A DNA stretch of 64,000 nt from Microvirga sp. VF16. GTDB lineage: Bacteria; Pseudomonadota; Alphaproteobacteria; Rhizobiales; Beijerinckiaceae. The notes beneath the pieces were generated by a model. That model searched no databases. It was not told the DNA's origin and saw only the letters and a program-made list of their open reading frames with translations. How positions within the stretch are numbered: the stretch's first letter is position 1; each line of letters begins with the position of its first letter. Below are positions 25,972 through 34,273 of the stretch, one piece after another. The translations under genes were made by a program, and so were the position numbers. The DNA lies in assembly GCF_016864375.1 (NCBI RefSeq), contig NZ_CP069355.1, forward strand, positions 682,001 to 746,000, written 5' to 3'.

Positions 25972-26486
25972 CGAAAGCTACGCTTCGTCCGGACGGCTAA
26001 GCTGTTGATATAGTTACCTGTGATTGCAGAAGATGTAGCTAAACAGGAATTGACTACGACGTGCCCTTAGAATGCGCGCTGTTTTGGCGGGCGGCATCAT
26101 GAGCAGCTTCGTTTGGGATCTGCTCACGGAGGCTTGTGTCGGCCTCTCCTTGTCAGCCGAGGCGCTAAATCCCTTGTTTCTAAAGCATTTTCACCCGCTC
26201 TGGGGAAGCCTTTCACTCTCCAGCTGGTTAACAAAATGGCTTGAGAAACGTTTTCAAACGATCGGTTGCTCATGATAACTGAAAGTGTACAGAGGCGTTT
26301 TATGACAGGCCTATATTCCTTATATTCTCGTTCCCCATCCGGTAGCTGGGAGTTCGGTTGAACATCTCAACCACAGAAGACGTGGGTGAGGTAATTATCT
26401 GTTGAATCAAGCGCCAAGATCGTGAGGGCATTTCTGTCGACATCATTTGATGCTATATTAGATGCCCTAATGATGGAGGCACTGGC
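25972..26486. other. Intergenic upstream of vapBC
   Basis: AT-richer than its surroundings. A 67-codon frame at 26072-26275 has no recognisable motif or ribosome site and is not called. The vapBC promoter must lie near 26430-26470 but no clear pair of boxes stands out. Confidence 0.3.
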
Positions 26487-26684
26487 GTGAGGACAACGAT
26501 TGCCCTGGACGACGAACTTGTCGCAAAGGCGCAGGCATTTACGGGCTTGCAGGAGAAATCGGCCCTGGTTCGCGAAGCATTGAAGGCTCTGATTGAGCGG
26601 GAGAGTGCCCGACGGCTCGCTCGCCTCGGCGGCACCGAGCCTGACCTTAAGCCTATTCCGCGCCGACGGACGGATGCTCAGTGA
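26487..26684 (+). CDS. vapB: Type II antitoxin VapB family
   Basis: The 65-residue protein starts at a GTG behind GGAGG (26475-26479) and has a short ribbon-helix-helix DNA-binding N-terminus (RTTIALDDELVAKAQAFTG) and an Arg/Pro-rich C-terminal tail that would wrap the toxin. It overlaps the toxin gene by 4 bp (GTGA). Such pairs autoregulate and stabilise plasmids or islands; here the pair is about 4.7 kb from repA. Confidence 0.85.
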   Translation: MRTTIALDDELVAKAQAFTGLQEKSALVREALKALIERESARRLARLGGTEPDLKPIPRRRTDAQ

Positions 26685-27049
26685 TCATCGTCGATACCTC
26701 GGTGTGGATCGACCATCTGAAGAGCAGCGATCCCGTGTTGGCAGATCTCCTCGGAAAGGGGCGGGTACTGGCGCATTCCTTTGTCACAGGTGAGCTTGCC
26801 CTCGGCGGTCTTCGCCAGCGCAGGACCGTGCTTGAGTCCCTACGCGATCTGCCCCAGGCCACCGTTGCCAGCGATGATGAGGTCATGATGCTGATTGAGC
26901 GGGAGCAACTCTACGGACTTGGGATTGGCTTTGTCGATGCGCACCTTTTGGCAGCGGTGAGACTTACCCTTGGGGCCCTGCTCTGGACCCGGGATCGGCG
27001 GCTGCGGCAGGCAGCTATGCGCCTGGGACTTTCCGCAGACTTCACTTAA
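26681..27049 (+). CDS. vapC: Type II toxin VapC, PIN-domain ribonuclease
   Basis: The 122-residue PIN-domain endoribonuclease shows the four acidic residues expected for the Mg2+ site: Asp5 (IIVDTSVWID), Glu38 (VTGELA), Asp86 (GFVDAHLL) and Asp105 (WTRDRRL). Length is typical. It is cotranscribed with the antitoxin and uses a GTG start overlapping its stop. The pair appears intact. Confidence 0.88.
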   Translation: MIIVDTSVWIDHLKSSDPVLADLLGKGRVLAHSFVTGELALGGLRQRRTVLESLRDLPQATVASDDEVMMLIEREQLYGLGIGFVDAHLLAAVRLTLGALLWTRDRRLRQAAMRLGLSADFT

Positions 27050-27062
27050 CCAGCGAAGAACG

Positions 27063-27956
27063 ATGGCCCCCTCCCCTTCCAGGAAGCGCCTGATTGGCTA
27101 CGCCCGCGTGTCCACCGAGGATCAGGTGCACGATGCCCAACTCGATGAACTGCGCGCTGCCGGTTGTGCCGAGATCCACCAGGAGCATCGCTCCGGGGCA
27201 AATCGAGCTCGGCCGGTGCTGGCGCGGTTGCTGCGTGAGATCAGGCCGGGGGAGGTGTTGGTCGTCGTGCGCCTCGATCGCCTGGCCCGTTCGGTGAGCC
27301 ACCTCCTTGAGGTGATCGAGATGCTGGAAGCTAGGAATGCCCATTTCCGCTCTCTCCGGGATCCGATCGACACCTCGACGCCGCAAGGCATGTTCTCGCT
27401 GCAGGTGCTCGGCGCAGTCGCGCAGCTGGAGCGCTCTCTCATTTCAGAGCGCACGAAGGCAGGGATCAAGGCTGCCAAGGCGCGAGGCAAGAAGCCGGGC
27501 AATCCGGGGATGCGTGAACGTCAGCCCGAGGCCATCCGCAAGATCGCCCTCGCCCGGGAGAGGGTCTACCTTGATGAGTTGATCGCGGGCGCGGATCAAT
27601 GGATGCCGATGGTTCGGCGCATGCGCCCTCAGCACCCTTGGGAGGATGTTGTGCGCGTGCTCGCCGACAGCGGGCAAGCGTGGTCCGTGGCCCGGCTGCG
27701 CCGGGCGGTCGGCAAGCTCGTGTCGCAGCACATGGCGGACCCTACCCTTCTCCGCCCTGCTCCGCGCAAGAACCCTGAGGACCGTCTCATGACGCTGATT
27801 GCCGGCATCGCCATGACCGACCCGAGCCTCTCGCTGCGGGATATTGGCGCGCAGCTGGAGCGCATGCGGGAGCGGACCCCGCGCGGGGGCCTCACATGGT
27901 CAGCCTCCTCGGTGAAGAAGCAACTCGACCGAGCGCGCAAGGCTGGGCTGGCCTAG
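27063..27956 (+). CDS. Serine recombinase (resolvase/invertase family)
   Basis: The 297-residue protein has a resolvase catalytic domain at residues 8-145. The nucleophile is Ser17 in IGYARVSTEDQ, and the Arg motif VVRLDRLARSVSHL and the helix E region QLERSLISERTKAGIKAAKA are present. After about residue 150 there is a C-terminal part longer than in simple resolvases (about 185 residues), with repeated Arg-rich helices and a terminal HTH-like segment (WSASSVKKQLDRARKAGLA). It follows vapC by 13 bp. It may resolve replicon multimers or be a relic of a transposon. Confidence 0.82.
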   Translation: MAPSPSRKRLIGYARVSTEDQVHDAQLDELRAAGCAEIHQEHRSGANRARPVLARLLREIRPGEVLVVVRLDRLARSVSHLLEVIEMLEARNAHFRSLRDPIDTSTPQGMFSLQVLGAVAQLERSLISERTKAGIKAAKARGKKPGNPGMRERQPEAIRKIALARERVYLDELIAGADQWMPMVRRMRPQHPWEDVVRVLADSGQAWSVARLRRAVGKLVSQHMADPTLLRPAPRKNPEDRLMTLIAGIAMTDPSLSLRDIGAQLERMRERTPRGGLTWSASSVKKQLDRARKAGLA

Positions 27957-28378
27957 CCGGCGTCGCTGCAGCGTGTGGTCTAACCGCTCCAGTGGCCAGC
28001 AAAATTCACCGGGTAATCGAGGCCAAGAGGGTCGAGGATCGCCTGACTATTATCGACTGGGCAGAAAGGGAGCCACCGCGAGCGGGATGCTCAACTTAGC
28101 CTCCCCTCCCCACTCGTTGACATGGACCCGGCACTTCGATGCTCTCCGACATCAAGTGCATAGGTTGATGCTGTAAATAAAGTCGTCGAAAGCTATCCGG
28201 CTGCATCCGTAATGGTCCCCGTGGGTGGCGGACCAGATCACTCCGCGTCTGTAGCGGTAGGGCGCTCATTTGGTGAACAAAGGGGGCCGGGGAAAGGGCG
28301 ATCATCTATTGGGGGACACTTCTGCTCCTCATAGCAGCATAGCTAATACGAGACGCGTTATCAGGTGCGCAGTCGAAG

Positions 28379-28394
28379 GTTTGTCGCGGCAAAC
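28379..28394. promoter_or_regulatory. parS-like site 1
   Basis: GTTTGTCGCGGCAAAC fits GTTNNNNGCNNNNAAC, with one mismatch between its arms. Confidence 0.6.
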
Positions 28395-29186
28395 TTTCTG
28401 GATAGCGTCTCTAATAGAACTCGATTAGCTTTACCCCTGCCCTACCCCGGCTCCGGGTCATCGGGTAGCAGAGCCGATTGCAGACTATCTGGATCTCGTG
28501 TCTGTCGTTGTCTGTCGCGACGTGATCAAGCGGCACTTGCACGGGACCATGAATCCAGAACGAGTTTCTGGAAAGTGGCTCGAAGCAAGTTTGTTTACGA
28601 AAGCGCGTTCAACAAGCTGCTCTCAAAATCCTCGTGGAGATGACGACTCGGCCCTCGTCGGATCAAGGAAGCTGAGACGCGCCAGGTGGAGATCGTTTCG
28701 CTTTTTGGCAGTCACGCCTTCAATCATGTGGACGTCGGGAAAACGAGTGGCTTCCAGAATGGCGTTCCGGCTTTACAAGCCCGGATTAATTGCCGCGATA
28801 GACGTCACATCCTTGGATTGTGAACACCTCGCCACCATCCTTCAGAAAGCGCGAACCATAAAAGTCTCGATCTCCGCTTACGTGGATCGCGGCATGCCGG
28901 GTTGGCCCTCAATCCGTACAATCGCCTAGGACCAGATATCGGGATCTGAGTGCTTATCCGGTCAAGACGAACATGTCCGCTGCGGTAAAGGAAGGCTTTC
29001 ATGATCCTGGAACCTGCCTTCAGGCGTACTTAAGAGTGATGGCTTGGTTCGCTTGTCGAGATAGAGGTCAGATATGTAGGCGATGCGGACCATTAGACGA
29101 GATTGCAATTAGCCTTCAGTTACAATCTATCAGATAAGCAGGGCCCGCGCCACGCCACACGCACGAAGTTCGATGCTTGGACGAAA

Positions 29187-29202
29187 GTTTGCCGTAGCAA
29201 AC
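29187..29202. promoter_or_regulatory. parS-like site 2 (degenerate centre)
   Basis: GTTTGCCGTAGCAAAC keeps both outer arms but has GT instead of GC at the centre. Confidence 0.45.
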
Positions 29203-29375
29203 TGCCAATGTTGTGCCACCTATTTGGGTTCGTGAGTGATGCTATTCGTGCGAACTGATCATCTAAATAAAAAATTGACCCCGAGAGTAAGCAACGAGCG
29301 TTGCGAGCGGGTTGGTCTTCCATCTGACCTTCTGACGTCGCTTCTCCACGGCAGACTCTTCTGAAGGCGGCGCAA

Positions 29376-29391
29376 GTTTGCCGCGGCAAAC
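29376..29391. promoter_or_regulatory. parS-like site 3
   Basis: GTTTGCCGCGGCAAAC is a perfect 16-base palindrome matching the repABC parS pattern. Confidence 0.65.
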
Positions 29392-29748
29392 TTTTCAACC
29401 CATGTTACATGACTGACGTTACACCGATCAGGGCCGTTGCGTGGCCGAGGCCCTCGTGCGCTGATCAAATCCAACGTCCGATGGTGAGCTAAACACGATG
29501 GATCCGAAAAGAGGCGACGAAGACAAGCTTCCCGCGCAAACTCTTTGGACTCTGTTACTTTTGTGAAGGTTCGTCGCGCGGGCGGATTTGATCCTCGTCA
29601 AATAGGTTGGATTGAATTTTCGGCGGCCGGGGTAACCCATTCTTAGGGAGCCTATCGTCTTGGGACCGCCATATGCACACGGGTGCAGTTTAGCACTTGA
29701 TGCTTCTGCGAGTTCGTCATTATTAATCGCTTTCGGGTAGTGACGAAA

Positions 29749-29764
29749 GTTTGCTGCGGCAAAC
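29749..29764. promoter_or_regulatory. parS-like site 4
   Basis: GTTTGCTGCGGCAAAC matches the pattern with one mismatch between arms. Confidence 0.6.
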
Positions 29765-30183
29765 TTTGGGAGATGAATTCCGGTCGCATTCCGTAGCTAG
29801 CTGCCTCATAGGTCGTTGCATAGAAATCGACATCTGACAGGTGCACGCCGGTAGCTTCGCGAAAATAGCAGGCCTTCTGTGCCATGCTCATATTTGTTCT
29901 GGCTGGGATAACATTGCCGCCAAATCGTGCGGAGATAACCAACATTTCACAGCCAGGATCAGCTCCCCCGATCGACAAACTCGGTGGAAGAATCGAGCCA
30001 GGGGACGAGGACAAGCTCCGTACCGCGATAAAGGGAAAGAAGGGCGAGGTGGCCTATCCTCAGGCCACGGAGGGAACTTGCTCACGGGCCTGCCGACAGG
30101 GACGAATCGGGACCGCGAAGTTCTCGTCCACTCGCTGGCAGTCGCCGAATGAGTCACGGCCCGTGCCCTTGCCTGCCTCGTCA

Positions 30184-30199
30184 GTTTGCCGCGGCAAAC
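30184..30199. promoter_or_regulatory. parS-like site 5
   Basis: GTTTGCCGCGGCAAAC, perfect palindrome, identical to site 3. Confidence 0.65.
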
Positions 30200-31211
30200 C
30201 CAAGCAGAAGGTACTAGCGGCTTCCTTGCTTCGTTCATCGACGATCGGGGTGATGACCGAGAGACCGGCTCCGGGAACGCTTTGATTGGAGCCGCCTCGA
30301 ACCTCTGAAAATGAACGAGTGGGCTGTTGCCTCTCTCACCAGCGCTCGTCGCGAGGGGATGCAATAGCTGACAAACGAGGAAGGCCAACACGTCGGCGTT
30401 AAGCGCGCAGTTCCGGAAAAAAGCCTTGATGTCGAGCGCCAGCCGCAGGCCAGTCAGAACCCATCAGCGCAGCCATCTCAAGAAAAGCTCCAAACCTGAT
30501 GTCGGGGGAGGGGGCGCCAGCCCTGACACCTTTAAATCTTTCCCTTGAGCAGCTTGAGACTGCACTGCGGTGTTCCTCAATAGGACCAGCGCTTAGAATG
30601 GACTGACCTGCGGACTACAATCGCCTTGCAGATCCTGTTCGACCGATGCACATGGAGTACCTCACTGAAGACTATGCAAGGGCGGCTCCAGTCGCTCACG
30701 GTCATTTGCCCATGGAGGAGGATGGGCTAAGCCGACGACGCTGTTCTCGTAGAGAGGCACGAACACAAGCATCGTGAACTTGCGCGCCGAGCTCCGCGAG
30801 AATTAGAATGTTTTGCAAGGAACGATTTTCGTCAGCTGGTTTCGTTGGGCCTCACCAGCGCTGAAGGGGCGTTATTCATGCAGGGCCTCTTCCGAACGCT
30901 GCTTGGCAGGAAGAATTCAATACCTGAGGAGTGGACGGTCGAGCTGGTCACAAATGTTATGTCCCATGTGATCAGTTGAAATCGCGAATGCATTCTCGCG
31001 AGTTCACTTTCGTACAATAATGATATGGACCGTTTACCCTAATCGCTGGATAATCCCACTACCCTTTACGAGTTCCATCTCGTGCGCGATCTCAAATTAG
31101 AGACCGAGACAGTTGCTCTCCTTTCCTGAAAACGTTCAGGCGGCCCTTGTACGGCTCATTCTTCAGGTCGCAAAACCGAGCGGCGTGACCTCACGCTCAA
31201 CAGCCGCTGAA

Positions 31212-31227
31212 ATTTGTCCTGGCAAAC
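31212..31227. promoter_or_regulatory. parS-like site 6 (degenerate), close to repA
   Basis: ATTTGTCCTGGCAAAC keeps the right arm and most of the left but deviates at the first base and the centre. It lies about 150 bp before repA. Confidence 0.35.
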
Positions 31228-31311
31228 AAAGGAGTTTCAATCACTCTTGGCATTAACACTCTGTTAACACTAAAAGAATTGCTCCGGCAGCTCGAATCGG
31301 CGTAGCTTGCT

Positions 31312-31352
31312 ATCTGCGGAAAAATGCGCAATCTGCTCTCAATTCCGCAGAT
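31312..31352. promoter_or_regulatory. Inverted repeat before repA, candidate autoregulatory operator
   Basis: ATCTGCGGAA (31312-31321) and TTCCGCAGAT (31343-31352) are perfect reverse complements with 21 bp between them, ending 21 bp before the repA start. RepA proteins of repABC systems repress their own operon, so an operator or an attenuating hairpin in the leader is likely. Confidence 0.45.
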
Positions 31353-31373
31353 GCGAACAAAGGGGAAAACAGC

Positions 31374-32588
31374 GTGCCTAGTACACAGAGCGCCGAGAGT
31401 TCAAAGCCGAGAGAACTTCGCACCGTCGTCCAGGCTCATGCCGCTGATCTCTCCAAGCAATTACAGCTCCATATTCAGAGCTCGTTTCCGCCCTCGTCTG
31501 AGAAGACGATCCGCAACTTTTCCCCGTCAGAGGTCGCTAAACTGTTAGGCATCCATGAGGGGTATCTTCGCCAGGTCGCTTCAGAGGGGAGGGGGCCTGT
31601 CCCTCTGACAGTGAATGGCCGCCGTTCTTATTCGGTTCAGGACATTCACGAGCTCCGGAAAGTCCTAGACCAAGGCTCGCGTGGCTCGCGTCGTTATCTT
31701 CCCCATCGGACTGAAAGCGAACACTTGCAGGTCATCTCAGTGATGAACTTCAAAGGTGGCAGCGGAAAGACGACAACGACCGCGCACCTAGCCCAATTTC
31801 TTGGCCTCCGCGGCTACCGTGTATTGGCCATCGACCTCGACCCGCAGGCAAGTTTGACAGCGCTGTTTGGCACTCAACCTGAACTTGACGTCGGGCCTAA
31901 CGAAACGCTTTACGGTGCGCTCCGGTATGACAATGAGCGCCGGCCGATCTCCACGATCGTGCAGGCCTCTTACATTCCTGATCTCCATTTCATCCCAGGC
32001 AATCTGGAGCTCATGGAGTTCGAGCATGACACGCCTCGCGCGCTCATGACTCGCAAAGCCGGCGACACTCTTTTCTTCGCCCGCATCGGCCAAGCGCTCG
32101 CGGAGGTGCAGGATCTCTATGATGTGGTTGTGATCGACTGCCCGCCGCAGCTCGGCTACCTGACGCTCTCTGCGCTCAGCGCCGCGACGGGCGTGATTAT
32201 CACCGTGCATCCGCAAATGCTTGACGTCATGTCGATGAATCAATTCCTCATCATGACGGGCGATCTTCTCGACGAAATTGGAAAGGCTGGCGGATCGGGC
32301 AGCTTTGATTTCATGAACTATCTCATCACTCGGTTCGAGCCTGGAGACGGACCACAGAACCAGATGGTCGCGTTCCTGCGATCCATCTTCGGATCAGCTG
32401 TGCTCAACCATCCGATGCTCAAGAGTACGGCGGTGTCAGACGCCGGCATCACGAACCAGACCTTATTTGAAGTAGACCGCCAGCAGTTCACTCGCGCGAC
32501 ATACGATCGCGCCATCGAGTCCGTCACGAGCGTAAATGCCGAAATTGAGGCGCTCATAAATAAGGCCTGGGGGAGGGCCGCAGCATGA
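31374..32588 (+). CDS. repA: Plasmid partitioning protein RepA (ParA family ATPase)
   Basis: The 404-residue cytoplasmic protein is the partition ATPase and operon repressor of repABC replicons. The N-terminal 110 residues include a helix-turn-helix-like part (PSEVAKLLGIHEGYLRQVAS). The ParA domain follows with the deviant Walker A KGGSGKTTT at 128-136, DLDPQASLTALFG, Walker B VVIDCPPQLGYLTL and HPQMLDVMSMNQF. Length fits the family (about 400). It starts at a GTG behind AAAGGGGAA and overlaps repB by 4 bp. Confidence 0.93.
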   Translation: MPSTQSAESSKPRELRTVVQAHAADLSKQLQLHIQSSFPPSSEKTIRNFSPSEVAKLLGIHEGYLRQVASEGRGPVPLTVNGRRSYSVQDIHELRKVLDQGSRGSRRYLPHRTESEHLQVISVMNFKGGSGKTTTTAHLAQFLGLRGYRVLAIDLDPQASLTALFGTQPELDVGPNETLYGALRYDNERRPISTIVQASYIPDLHFIPGNLELMEFEHDTPRALMTRKAGDTLFFARIGQALAEVQDLYDVVVIDCPPQLGYLTLSALSAATGVIITVHPQMLDVMSMNQFLIMTGDLLDEIGKAGGSGSFDFMNYLITRFEPGDGPQNQMVAFLRSIFGSAVLNHPMLKSTAVSDAGITNQTLFEVDRQQFTRATYDRAIESVTSVNAEIEALINKAWGRAAA

Positions 32589-33628
32589 GAAAGGGAATAT
32601 TGATTGCAAGGTCCGCACCCGAAGACGCTCCGATTGAGCAGCCGGCCGGTGACGCCGAAGCCCGCTCTCCTAGAAACCGTCTGCGGCCGCTCCTAAATGC
32701 GCCAGGTCTGGTCACCGATTCGTCTGCGCGTCCTGTCGGTGCGCTGGGCCAATCGCTCAACGAGTTTCAGGCCAAGGCACAGCGCGCGGAAGAAATCGAG
32801 CAGAAGCTCGCGCAAGGGCAGACCGTTGTCGACCTCGATCCAACACTGATCGATCCCTCGTTTGTCTCCGATCGCTTGCCAAGTACCGATGAGGCCCAAC
32901 AGCGTCTCGTCGAGGCAATCCGCGAGAACGGTCAGCACATCCCCATTCTCGTGCGGCCGCATCCTGAGAAGGAGGGCCGGTATCAGGTTGCATTCGGACA
33001 CCGGCGCCTGCGAGCGGTAAAGGAACTCGGGCGCCAGGTTCGTGCGATTGTCCGTAATCTGACCGACGAAGAACTCGTCATTGCACAGGGCCAAGAAAAC
33101 AACGAACGAGAGGACTTGTCGTTCATCGAGCGAGCGCTTTTTGCACATCATCTCGAACGCAAAGGCTTCAGCCGCCTAACGATCACAGCAGCGTTGTCGG
33201 TTCATAAGACGGACCTCTCGACGATGCTATCGATCGTTGCGCGAATTCCTTCGTCTCTGATCGACGCAATTGGCCCTGCTCCCAAGACCGGACGGCGCTC
33301 CTGGATGGTACTTGCAGATGCGCTGAAAGGAAAAGCGGAGATCAAGAAAGCGGAAACAGCCGCCGCATCTGACAGCCTCATGACGCTTGACAGTGATGCC
33401 CGCTTTGCCGCTGTCGCGAAGGCTCTCACTGTACCTAAAGCAGTAGGCGGTCCCATCACTGTTAAGGACTCTAAGGGCCGGCAATTCGCACGCGCTGAGC
33501 GCACCAGTTCCGCCACCGTGTTGAAGATCGACGAAAAGGTCGTTCCGGCATTTGGTCAGTATCTGCTCGACAGGCTACCAGAGCTTCTAGCGGCCTTCGA
33601 ATTGCAGCGGGAAGGGACTGCCAGTTAA
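32585..33628 (+). CDS. repB: Plasmid partitioning protein RepB (ParB family)
   Basis: The 347-residue centromere-binding protein has the ParB N-terminal box with GHRRLRAVKEL (residues 138-148) and QGQENNEREDLSF (168-180), followed by the HTH region (FSRLTITAALSVHKTDLSTM) and the C-terminal dimerisation part. It should bind the parS-like palindromes upstream of repA. The start overlaps repA (ATGA). In a full repABC operon repC would follow; none is seen here. Confidence 0.93.
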   Translation: MRKGILIARSAPEDAPIEQPAGDAEARSPRNRLRPLLNAPGLVTDSSARPVGALGQSLNEFQAKAQRAEEIEQKLAQGQTVVDLDPTLIDPSFVSDRLPSTDEAQQRLVEAIRENGQHIPILVRPHPEKEGRYQVAFGHRRLRAVKELGRQVRAIVRNLTDEELVIAQGQENNEREDLSFIERALFAHHLERKGFSRLTITAALSVHKTDLSTMLSIVARIPSSLIDAIGPAPKTGRRSWMVLADALKGKAEIKKAETAAASDSLMTLDSDARFAAVAKALTVPKAVGGPITVKDSKGRQFARAERTSSATVLKIDEKVVPAFGQYLLDRLPELLAAFELQREGTAS

Positions 33629-34265
33629 CAGGAGCACGGTTTTCTGGGGGGATCTGGTCTGATTCTGGCTCAATCTTGCATTTTGATTCCGCTACAACTT
33701 CATACTCAGCGCCAGCGTAAACGGGAGGCGGATGTCAAGACGTTTAATTAGGCGGAGTTGGAGTAGTTGCGGGGCGCCGAGCGTGCTCCTGAGAGCGAAC
33801 CTGCGCTTGCGAGGATAGGCTGGGACACTCTTGAGCGCTCCGTGGCGCAACTGCGTTTGGACATGACGCGGTCCACAGCTGATGGGCCATCTTGCGATTT
33901 GGGGCATGATCCCTGGCATGAGTTTCTGATCACCGCAGTCACCGCAACCTCTTGTACATTGATCGGGACATTTTAAACTGATCGTTTGAAGACGCCGCTT
34001 GAGCCGTTTTGACGGCCTCCAGCAGAGGGAACGGCCTCACCAGTGGCGGCGAAAACACCTTAAAAATTAATGTTTTGGCAGTTTCCTCTAGCAATGCGAG
34101 GCTTTCAGTGGCCTTCCTAATTAAGACGCTGATGAGCGGCCATCATCTATACCAGAACCACGCAGCGAACTGCCTCATACCACAGCGAAGCAAACTGCCA
34201 CTTGAGTTCATTTGTATGCACGAAACGTTGCAATTACAAAGTGTTAGTGTAATGGGGATCTAGTT
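33629..34265. other. Intergenic after repB, no repC found
   Basis: This is where a counter-transcribed RNA and repC are expected. No frame longer than about 80 codons with RepC features is present before the IS66 insertion, and none is seen after it. No convincing hairpin plus T-run for a ctRNA was found by eye. Confidence 0.5.
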
Positions 34266-34273
34266 GCACTGGG
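34266..34273. repeat. Target-site duplication of IS66 copy 2, left
   Basis: GCACTGGG directly precedes the left terminal repeat and is repeated at 35978-35985. Confidence 0.85.

Larger units (their letters stand above)
27957..31373. other. Non-coding segment with parS-like palindromes upstream of repA
   Basis: About 3.4 kb without a convincing gene. Frames such as 28498-28929 and 29888-30391 lack ribosome sites and family motifs. The stretch holds six matches or near matches to the palindrome GTTTGCCGCGGCAAAC. This agrees with the pattern GTTNNNNGCNNNNAAC known for repABC centromere sites, so the segment probably serves as the partition region of the replicon. Confidence 0.5.

Noticed and set aside
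29888..30391. 167-codon minus-strand frame in the parS region
   Set aside because: It is interrupted by a parS-like palindrome, lacks a ribosome site and shows no known motif.
28379..31227. Repeated GTTTGCCGCGGCAAAC-like sequences considered as a CRISPR array
   Set aside because: Spacing is irregular (about 190-1000 bp), the repeats are perfect palindromes of 16 bases, and no cas genes are near. parS sites explain them better.
33629..34265. Search for repC or a counter-transcribed RNA after repB
   Set aside because: No RepC-like frame and no clear hairpin with a T-run was found, so neither is annotated.
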